A stretch of 64,000 nt of DNA from the NCBI RefSeq assembly GCF_900128995.1, contig NZ_FQUE01000002.1:1-64000 (forward strand), read 5' to 3'. The DNA comes from Loktanella atrilutea. Lineage in GTDB: Bacteria > Pseudomonadota > Alphaproteobacteria > Rhodobacterales > Rhodobacteraceae. Positions 58,111 through 64,000 of this stretch are shown in pieces. The translations under genes were made by a program, and so were the position numbers. A model generated the notes under the pieces. The model worked only from the letters and a program-made list of their open reading frames with translations, made no database searches and was not told where the DNA came from. Numbering within the stretch: position 1 is the first letter of the stretch; the number at the start of each line of letters is the position of its first letter.

Positions 58111-58120
58111 GGAGCACACC

Positions 58121-58486
58121 ATGGTTCAGCAACTCGCCGGAAGCTCGTTGATCAACCCGGTCGACATCGATGACGATCTCTACTCGGGTCATATCCGCAG
58201 CAATCCGATGACCATCGCCGCCGGCACATACGCCCGGGGCGACGTCCTCGAAATCGACACGGCGACCGACAAGCTGTCGGCGCTGGTCACGGCCGCCAAG
58301 GCCTTTGCCATCATGCCGTTCACCCTGACGCTCGCGGCCGACCAGCTGCTGGCGGTCTACACCGACGGCGACTTCAACGAGGAAGTCGTCGGCCTGAACG
58401 GCGTCGCGCTGGCGCCGACCAAGACCGCCCTGTCCGGGCGCGGCATCAATCTCCGCAAGTGGGGCGCTGCCCCCGACGCGGCATAA
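58121..58486 (+). CDS. Head decoration protein D
   Basis: This 121-residue protein between the protease and major capsid genes has the gpD pattern: DLYSGHIRSNPMTIAAGTYARGDVLEID and a C-terminal ALSGRGINLRKWG. It is expected to stabilise the expanded head. GAGGAG precedes the ATG. Confidence 0.75.
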   Translation: MVQQLAGSSLINPVDIDDDLYSGHIRSNPMTIAAGTYARGDVLEIDTATDKLSALVTAAKAFAIMPFTLTLAADQLLAVYTDGDFNEEVVGLNGVALAPTKTALSGRGINLRKWGAAPDAA

Positions 58487-58499
58487 CGGGAGGATCGAC

Positions 58500-59561
58500 A
58501 TGCCCGAGAACGTCTATTACTCGACGGCCGAAATGGTCGAGACCATCCGGACCGTCCGCACCCCGCGTCGGTTTTTCCTCGACACCTTCTTCCGCGCCGA
58601 GCCTTACCTCTCAACGAAGGAAGAGATCGTCTTCGACGAGATTCTCGAAGACCTGCCGACGATGGCGCCGTTCGTGTCGCCCGTCGTCCAGGCGAAACCG
58701 CAGCGTCGGTCCGGGTTCAACGTGAAGACCTTTCGGCCCGCGTACCTGAAGCCCAAGCACTTCCTGAAGCCGGGGGACTTCATCCGGCGCGGCGCCGGCG
58801 AAGACCTGCTGGGTGATCTGACCCCACAGGCGCGCATGGACAACGCCATGGTCGACACCCTGTCGACGCAGCGTCGGCAGATCGAAGAGCGCTGGGAATG
58901 GATGGCCGCACGCGCGATCATCGATGGCAAGGTAATCGTGCAGGGCGAGGACTATCCGCGGGTCGAGATCGACTTCGGTCGCTCGCCGGACAACGAGATT
59001 GTGGTGACCGGCGCCGGGAACATCTGGTCGAACAGCGCATCCGACATCGCTGCAATGTTCGAGGACTGGTCCGTGCAAATGCTGGAACTGTCCGGACATG
59101 CCGGCACCGACGTGATCCTGTCGCCCGAGGCATGGGGCTTTTTCCGGCAGAATGCGGGTGTCCGGGCCGAGGCCGAGCTGCGCCGCGGCGTGACGAACAC
59201 TCCGAACCTGCAAGCACAGGTGGCGATGGAGGGCGTCCGCTATGCTGGCGAATGGGGCGAATTCCGCCTGTGGGTCTATGCGGGGCGATTCAAGGATCAG
59301 GACGGCAACCTGTCGCGCGCCATCGCGGCGAACGACATCGTCATGGTGGCGCGTCCGTCCGAGGACGACGGGACCGGCGGCGTGCACGGCCTTCGCTGCT
59401 TCGGAGCCATCCAGGACAAGTCGGCCAACCTGATGCCGCTCGATATCTTCCCGAAGATGTGGGAGGAGGAAGACCCGTCCGGTCTGCAGGTCATGTCTCA
59501 GTCGGCGCCGCTGTTCGTCCCCGGTCGCCCGAACGCGACCCTGAAGGCGACGGTGATCTGA
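58500..59561 (+). CDS. Major capsid protein E
   Basis: This 353-residue major head protein of the lambda gpE family has TPRRFFLDTFFRAEPYLSTKEEIVFDEI near the N-terminus, LKPKHFLKPGDFIRRGAGEDLLGDLTPQARM, and GVRYAGEWGEFRLWVYAGRFKDQDG in the C-terminal half. GGGAGG precedes the ATG. Its stop overlaps the next gene as TGATG. Confidence 0.92.
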   Translation: MPENVYYSTAEMVETIRTVRTPRRFFLDTFFRAEPYLSTKEEIVFDEILEDLPTMAPFVSPVVQAKPQRRSGFNVKTFRPAYLKPKHFLKPGDFIRRGAGEDLLGDLTPQARMDNAMVDTLSTQRRQIEERWEWMAARAIIDGKVIVQGEDYPRVEIDFGRSPDNEIVVTGAGNIWSNSASDIAAMFEDWSVQMLELSGHAGTDVILSPEAWGFFRQNAGVRAEAELRRGVTNTPNLQAQVAMEGVRYAGEWGEFRLWVYAGRFKDQDGNLSRAIAANDIVMVARPSEDDGTGGVHGLRCFGAIQDKSANLMPLDIFPKMWEEEDPSGLQVMSQSAPLFVPGRPNATLKATVI

Positions 59562-59935
59562 TGGGCTATGTCGCAACGAAAGGCCTGCGCACGTCGGCCG
59601 GTGTATTCCGTACGGGCGAGACCTTGCCAGACGATCTGCCCGACGACGAGTTCGACCGGCTCGTCAAGATCGGTGCTGTCGGTGAGGCCAAGGCGAAGGC
59701 GGTGGCAACCCGACAGGCGCCATCGACCAGCCCCGCTGATCCGGTGACGTTCGACGATCCGCGCGAACAGGCGATCGCGACCGTCATTGCCGGGCTGGGT
59801 GAAAACGAGTTCACCAAAGGCGGGCTGCCGGACCTGTCCGCCATTAACAAGCGCCTGGCAGAGGGTGCCGAGCCAGTGACTGCGACGGAGCGCGACAAGG
59901 TCTGGGCGGCCCTGAGCGCCGAAGAGCAGAGCTGA
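59561..59935 (+). CDS. Head completion protein, FI-like position
   Basis: This 124-residue protein begins GYVATKGLRTSAGVFRTGETLPDDLPDDEF, a small beta-rich domain, followed by an Ala/Pro linker and a helical C-terminus. Its place after the major capsid gene matches lambda gpFI. The family is not certain. Confidence 0.6.
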   Translation: MGYVATKGLRTSAGVFRTGETLPDDLPDDEFDRLVKIGAVGEAKAKAVATRQAPSTSPADPVTFDDPREQAIATVIAGLGENEFTKGGLPDLSAINKRLAEGAEPVTATERDKVWAALSAEEQS

Positions 59936-59945
59936 ACGAAAGGAT

Positions 59946-59968
59946 GGGGCGCGCCCACAGCGCGCCCC
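59946..59968 (+). terminator. GC hairpin after the head genes
   Basis: GGGGCGCGC-ccaca-GCGCGCCCC is a perfect 9-bp stem in the only sizeable gap of the late gene series. No T-run follows, so it may only modulate expression. Confidence 0.45.
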
Positions 59969-59996
59969 GACATCTTCATTCGACGGATGGCAGGCC

Positions 59997-60374
59997 ATGG
60001 TTGCGCGCTACGGTGAAATTCAGGCCCGCGCTATCAGCGCCGTCGATAGCGTCATGTCGGAAGACATCCTGCACTTCCCCTTAGTCGGCGGCATCGTCGA
60101 CACGTCCCGCGAACGACTGACCTTTACCGCCGTTGTTCGCGTCGGCACGAACGAGGAGCGCAACGTCTCTGGCGGGCGGGCCCAGTCATGGGGAGGTCGC
60201 ATGAACGCGGGGAAGGCACGCGCCTATATCGACCTCGCAACCGAGCCCCTGCCCTTCTTTAAAGAACACGACAAGATCAGGTTGATCGACCGCGACGGGC
60301 AGCCGTTCTTCGAAATTCTCAACATCACCGATCGGCAGTCCGGTCGCATGATCCTGCACTTGGGGGCGGTATGA
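59997..60374 (+). CDS. Head-tail joining protein, by position
   Basis: This 125-residue protein has VVRVGTNEERNVSGGRAQSWGGRMNAGKARAYIDLATEPLPFFKEHDKIRLID, a beta-rich pattern similar to phage head-tail joining or neck proteins. It overlaps the next gene by ATGA. The assignment is mainly positional. Confidence 0.55.
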   Translation: MVARYGEIQARAISAVDSVMSEDILHFPLVGGIVDTSRERLTFTAVVRVGTNEERNVSGGRAQSWGGRMNAGKARAYIDLATEPLPFFKEHDKIRLIDRDGQPFFEILNITDRQSGRMILHLGAV

Positions 60375-61132
60375 GCTTTGCGAGATGGGTTCTTCGCACC
60401 GCTGCCGTTCAGGCGCTGCGCGGCCAGACACTGGTTGGTGACAACGTGCGCGACAGCGACTTCTCGGCACTCACCATCGACGGAGACGGCGAGGCGCGGA
60501 CTGAAGAGGATCGCCCGTTCATCCTGGTCTACACGGATGATGGCGATGCAGCTGACGTGGATCTCCGCGATCTGCGACAGAATGGGACGACGGCCTTTGT
60601 CTGCGAGTTCGGCATTGCCTCTCCGATGGTAACCACAAATCCCGACACGGGTGAAAGCGTCATTGAGGGCATCAACATTCCCTTTACTGATGCCGCAATG
60701 GAATTGACGCTCGACCTGATTGACCGCCAGATCACGACGGCACTGACCGGCCCCGGCCGGTGGGCTGACATCTGGCGTCGGACCCATGGCAGCACGAAAA
60801 AGATCGAGCGCCGCCGGACATCGACATCGGATCATGGTGTCCGTCTGGCCGCGAGGCAACTGCGGATCATGATCGAGGCGCTGCCCGATCCGGTTCCAGG
60901 GCAGGATGTGACACCGACATCGGTCTGGCGCCTGTTCTCGGATGCAGTGACCGAACTTAACCCTGCAATGGCCGAGATCGTGAACAAGTTCCTCGGCGTC
61001 GGCCTGCCTTACCTCGACCACGAGATCGTCGCCTCATCGCGCGGCAACACCGCGGCCGAGGCGCTACATCTGGGCTACGGCCCAATTTACCCCGGGGGCG
61101 ATGACCTCGTGTCAGCGGTGACGGATGAATGA
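60371..61132 (+). CDS. Unrecognised virion-region protein
   Basis: This 253-residue protein is coupled to both neighbours. It has RPFILVYTDDGDAADVDLRDLRQNGTTAFVCEFGIA and a helical C-terminal half. The first part resembles tail-terminator-like folds in size and character, but I do not recognise the family. Confidence 0.55.
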   Translation: MSFARWVLRTAAVQALRGQTLVGDNVRDSDFSALTIDGDGEARTEEDRPFILVYTDDGDAADVDLRDLRQNGTTAFVCEFGIASPMVTTNPDTGESVIEGINIPFTDAAMELTLDLIDRQITTALTGPGRWADIWRRTHGSTKKIERRRTSTSDHGVRLAARQLRIMIEALPDPVPGQDVTPTSVWRLFSDAVTELNPAMAEIVNKFLGVGLPYLDHEIVASSRGNTAAEALHLGYGPIYPGGDDLVSAVTDE

Positions 61133-61649
61133 TCTGCCGGGCATCATCGCCAAGTTGGCGCGTGATATCGCGGAGCTGCAGCGCCAGGCGCGCGGTCGCA
61201 GCCGCGAGGGTCGGATTGTCGAGGCAGACCCTGCCACCGGGCGATACCGCGTCGCCATAGGTCGGGACGGCTTTGTCAGCCCGTGGATCGGAGTCGAAAG
61301 CCTCTCCAGCGGTGATCTGAAGATACAAGCCGAGCCTGTTGTCGGCCAGAAGGTGAAAGTCACGAGCGAGAGCGGCGACCTGACGGATGCCGTGATCGCG
61401 CTTTCCAGCTTTGCTGACGGTGAGAGGCCACACAACCAGGCGGGCGAGTTTCGCCTGACCCTGGGGGGCAGCGACCTGCTCATCACCGCCGAAGCGGTGT
61501 CACTGACGCAGGGAGCGGCCAGCATCACGATCTCTGGCGGTGCAGTCTTCATCACCGGAACCTCGCTCACCCACAACGGAACGAACGTGGGCGACACCCA
61601 CACACACCCGCATGGCGATCCCGCCGGTATTACCGGCGCGCCGCAATAG
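61125..61649 (+). CDS. Baseplate spike protein V (P2 gpV-like)
   Basis: This 174-residue protein has an N-terminal OB-like domain (SREGRIVEADPATGRYRVAIG), a repetitive beta region, and the tip DTHTHPHGDPAGITGAPQ, whose histidines bind iron in P2-type spikes. It punctures the outer membrane in contractile-tailed phages. It overlaps the previous gene by eight bases. Confidence 0.87.
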   Translation: MNDLPGIIAKLARDIAELQRQARGRSREGRIVEADPATGRYRVAIGRDGFVSPWIGVESLSSGDLKIQAEPVVGQKVKVTSESGDLTDAVIALSSFADGERPHNQAGEFRLTLGGSDLLITAEAVSLTQGAASITISGGAVFITGTSLTHNGTNVGDTHTHPHGDPAGITGAPQ

Positions 61650-61660
61650 GAGACTGACCC

Positions 61661-61837
61661 ATGAAATACCGCGTCAAGACCGAGGGCTTCATCTACGGCA
61701 CGTTCTACAACGTGAACAAGCACATCGACCTCACCGAGCGTCAGGCACAGACCTTCCTTGCAGAGGGCCGGCTTGAACCGGTGCCGGTCAAGGCGGCATC
61801 GAAGACCGAGTCCGCCAAGGCTGATGCGGTGAAGTAA
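61661..61837 (+). CDS. Small protein between baseplate V and W, 58 residues
   Basis: ATG 61661 follows AGGAGACTGACCC and the stop overlaps the next ATG as TAATG. The protein begins KYRVKTEGFIYGTFYNVNKHIDLTE and ends in a Lys/Ala tail. It is a real coupled gene in the tail cluster; the function is unknown. Confidence 0.7.
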   Translation: MKYRVKTEGFIYGTFYNVNKHIDLTERQAQTFLAEGRLEPVPVKAASKTESAKADAVK

Positions 61838-62157
61838 TGGATCGGGAGACCGGGGCTGTGCTGACGGGTTGGCCCGCCGTGTTGCAGTCGATCGGTGTGA
61901 TCCTGACAACCCCGATCGGCAGCCGCGTCATGCGCCGCGAGTTCGGTTCGGTTCTGCCAGAGTTGGTCGATCGACCACTGAACAGCAGCACCATCCTGGC
62001 GATCTACGCGGCATCGGCCGATGCGATCGCGCGATGGGAACCTCGGTTCACAATGAACGGCGCCGAGGTGGCAGGCGTGAATGCTCAGGGCCGCATCTGG
62101 CTGATCATTCGTGGCACGTACGACGGTAATCCAGTCTCTGGAGAGGTGGCACTATGA
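61837..62157 (+). CDS. Baseplate protein W (GpW/Gp25 family)
   Basis: This 106-residue protein of the P2 gpW / T4 gp25 family has ILTTPIGSRVMRREFGSVLPELVDRPLN, the family signature including the R-x-E/DFG segment. It is part of the wedge of contractile tails. Its start and stop overlap neighbours. Confidence 0.88.
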   Translation: MDRETGAVLTGWPAVLQSIGVILTTPIGSRVMRREFGSVLPELVDRPLNSSTILAIYAASADAIARWEPRFTMNGAEVAGVNAQGRIWLIIRGTYDGNPVSGEVAL

Positions 62158-63029
62158 CCGTTGCGATTGACCTGTCCCGGGTTCCATTGCCCGACCTGAT
62201 CCAGACCCTGTCGTTCGAGGCAATCCTTGTGGACATCAAGGCCTACGCCAATCTGGTGTATCCCTTTATTGATCTGGAATCCGACCCGGTCGTAATGCTC
62301 ATGGAGGCCTTCGCCTATCGGGAGCTCCTATTGCGGGCGCGAATCAACGATGCCGGTCGGGGTGCATTTATCGCGACCGCATCCGGTGCCGATCTCGACA
62401 ACCTTGCCGCCTTGTTTGGCGTCGTGCGTCTTGTGCTGTCCCCTGCGGACCTGACCGTCACGCCTGTGGTCGATGCGGTTTATGAGAGCGACACCGCCCT
62501 GCGGTATCGGGCCCAGCTTGCCCTGGAGGGGTTCAGCACCGCGGGCCCGCGCGATGCCTACCGCTTCCACGCTCTATCCGTAGATGCCCGGATCATCAGC
62601 CTGACCGTCACAAGCCCGTCCCCCGGCAGCGTTCTGGTGACATACTACGCCGCCGACGCGAATGGCGATCAGGTGACTGATCTAACAGATAAGATTTTCG
62701 ATGCGCTTTCAGGTGAGAATGTGCGACCGCTTTGCGACACGGTGATTGTCCAGCCCGCTGCGATCGTAGCCTACGACATCACGGCTACGCTTGAAACTGG
62801 GACCGGCCCGGACGCGGAGATTGTCCGGCAGGCCTCACAGGACGCCGCCACAAAATATGCAGCATCACGCCGCGTCATCGGTGAGCCTGTGCCGTTGTCG
62901 GGGATATACGCGGCCTTGCATCAGCCGGGAGTCGATAGCGTGGCGCTGATCGAACCCTCTGCGGAGGTTGCTGTGATGGACGGCGAGGTTGGCGTCGTCG
63001 GGGCCATCGTTGTGACGGTTGCACCATGA
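62154..63029 (+). CDS. Baseplate protein J (P2 gpJ-like)
   Basis: This 291-residue baseplate wedge protein has DIKAYANLVYPFIDLESDPVVMLMEAFAYRELLLRARINDAG and ASGADLDNLAALFGVVR near the N-terminus and the conserved C-terminal beta domain. It follows W and precedes I, as in P2. Confidence 0.9.
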   Translation: MTVAIDLSRVPLPDLIQTLSFEAILVDIKAYANLVYPFIDLESDPVVMLMEAFAYRELLLRARINDAGRGAFIATASGADLDNLAALFGVVRLVLSPADLTVTPVVDAVYESDTALRYRAQLALEGFSTAGPRDAYRFHALSVDARIISLTVTSPSPGSVLVTYYAADANGDQVTDLTDKIFDALSGENVRPLCDTVIVQPAAIVAYDITATLETGTGPDAEIVRQASQDAATKYAASRRVIGEPVPLSGIYAALHQPGVDSVALIEPSAEVAVMDGEVGVVGAIVVTVAP

Positions 63030-63589
63030 CGAAGTTGACACCGCCAAATGCAACGGAACTTGAAGAAGCCTTTGATGCTCTTGCCGAGCGTCGTCTGGAA
63101 CTGGCCGCGCCGGTCAATACTTTGGTCGATCCGACCAGTGTCCCCGCCCGTTTTCTGCCGTGGCTGGCCTGGTCGTTTTCTGTCGATACGTGGGACGATC
63201 AGTGGACTGAAGAAGAAAAGCGATCGGTCATCGTCGCGTCGATTTTCGTGCATCGCCGAAAAGGGACAATCGGCGCGATCCGGAGAGCGATCATAGCCGC
63301 CGGCTATAATGCTCCGACGATCCGCGAGGGCAAAGGTGGCGTACTCTACAATGGCTTCTACAATTTCGATGGCACGCAAACCTACGGCGACCCGACAAAG
63401 TGGGCCGAATACTCGATCATTCTCGGGCGGCCAATATCAATCAGACAAGCGGAAAACATCAGAGACATTCTGGCCGAAGTTGCCCCTGTCAGGTGCAAGC
63501 TCGTGAACTTTTCCTACACCGAAGCCGCAAACCTATATAACAGTGCCATCTCGTATGACGGCGCGTTCACCTATGGAGCCGTCGCATGA
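63026..63589 (+). CDS. Tail protein I (P2 gpI-like)
   Basis: This 187-residue protein of the P2 gpI family has PARFLPWLAWSFSVDTWDDQWTEEEKRSVIVASIFVHRRKGTIGAIRRAI. It links baseplate to tail fibres. It is coupled to J and the fibre gene by ATGA. Confidence 0.9.
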   Translation: MTKLTPPNATELEEAFDALAERRLELAAPVNTLVDPTSVPARFLPWLAWSFSVDTWDDQWTEEEKRSVIVASIFVHRRKGTIGAIRRAIIAAGYNAPTIREGKGGVLYNGFYNFDGTQTYGDPTKWAEYSIILGRPISIRQAENIRDILAEVAPVRCKLVNFSYTEAANLYNSAISYDGAFTYGAVA

Positions 63590-64000
63590 CAAACCTGATC
63601 GAAACGCCGGATTGGGTTGATGGTGTCTACCAGTTGGAGACAACTGATCCAGTTGTCGGTGGTGTGCCGAACCTCGACCTTGGGCAGGGTTTCGCCAACA
63701 TCCAGGCGCAGCAGCTCGCAAGCCGCACCAATTGGCTGCGCGGTCGCGTCGACGATCTCTCGCGTGCCGACAAAATCAACGTGACGGTTGGCGCGACGGG
63801 TGATTTCCTGACCATCAACGCGGCTCTCGCAGAGTTGTCCCGCTATCGCCTGTCGTTCGGCGAAAATGCGGGCGTCCACACCATCACGTTGAAAAACGGC
63901 TATGTGATGGAGGAGCAAGTCGTCATGCGCGCTGTTGATCTTTCCAACATTAAGATCGTTTCAGAGGCATCCGTGGTTACGATTGCCCGCGATGCCTTGA
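63586..64000 (+). CDS. Tail fibre protein, 5' part
   Basis: The frame opens at ATG 63586 (ATGA overlap) and is still open at the window end (138 codons). It has PNLDLGQGFANIQAQQLASRTNWLRGRVDDLSR, typical of tail-fibre N-termini, then NVTVGATGDFLTINAALAELSRYRLS and VHTITLKNGYVMEEQVVM, the start of a beta-helix of the pectate-lyase type. The receptor-binding end is outside the window. Confidence 0.78.
   Translation, partial: MTNLIETPDWVDGVYQLETTDPVVGGVPNLDLGQGFANIQAQQLASRTNWLRGRVDDLSRADKINVTVGATGDFLTINAALAELSRYRLSFGENAGVHTITLKNGYVMEEQVVMRAVDLSNIKIVSEASVVTIARDAL

Overview
The window is high-GC DNA with gene content typical of a marine or roseobacter-type alphaproteobacterium (Rhodobacterales, inferred). 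The evidence is a Tpa/Xsc taurine pathway, a SoeABC sulfite dehydrogenase, tightly packed genes with ATGA/TGATG stop-start overlaps, and hairpin repeats ending in TTTTTC..GAAAAA. It splits into chromosome (about 1-29.87 kb) and the left part of a prophage (about 29.9 kb to beyond the right edge).

Chromosome, 1-16 kb. After an unrecognised partial gene at the left edge come a secreted PRC-barrel protein and a membrane-anchored NYN/Zc3h12a-type RNase. Next is a complete C2-sulfonate module. tauABC (minus strand) imports taurine and faces a plus-strand series. Tpa makes sulfoacetaldehyde, Xsc splits it to sulfite and acetyl phosphate, TauE is a probable sulfite/sulfonate exporter, AckA converts acetyl phosphate to acetate plus ATP, and SoeABC oxidises sulfite to sulfate at the quinone pool. 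An alpha/beta hydrolase gene sits between soeA and soeB. No pta and no TauR-type regulator is present.

Chromosome, 16-29.8 kb. An IclR regulator and a UgpC/MsmX-type ATPase (minus) diverge from a plus-strand alpha/beta-galactoside operon: binding protein, two permeases, GH36 alpha-galactosidase, SDR galactose dehydrogenase, DgoK, DgoA, SMP-30 lactonase, GH42 beta-galactosidase and GalM. Together they describe De Ley-Doudoroff galactose oxidation, but no galactonate dehydratase (DgoD) is in view. A convergent 5-hydroxyisourate hydrolase and a tRNA with anticodon CAT close the host part.

Prophage, 29.9-64 kb. A large serine recombinase reads into the 3' half of the tRNA, marking the left attachment site. 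A leftward early operon of about 11 kb holds YqaJ exonuclease, RecT annealing protein, DnaQ-like exonuclease, an acyl carrier protein, a Dda-like helicase, HNH nuclease and many small proteins; nearly every junction is an overlap. An S24 (CI/LexA-like) repressor and a Cro/YdaS-like protein lie between two near-identical promoters, each with a TCCCG-N5-CGGGA operator between its -35 and -10. The rightward early genes encode a RuvC-like resolvase, a Toprim primase-helicase, an MT-A70 methyltransferase and zinc-ribbon proteins. A 0.55-kb non-coding stretch with an iteron-like TGTCCGC array separates them from the late genes: a GpZ-like protein, terminase, portal, gpW-like protein, S49 protease with nested scaffold, decoration protein, major capsid protein E, then P2-like baseplate V, W, J and I and the start of a tail fibre. 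The phage therefore looks like a lambda-type head joined to a P2-type contractile tail. Lysis, sheath and tube genes and the right attachment site lie outside the window.
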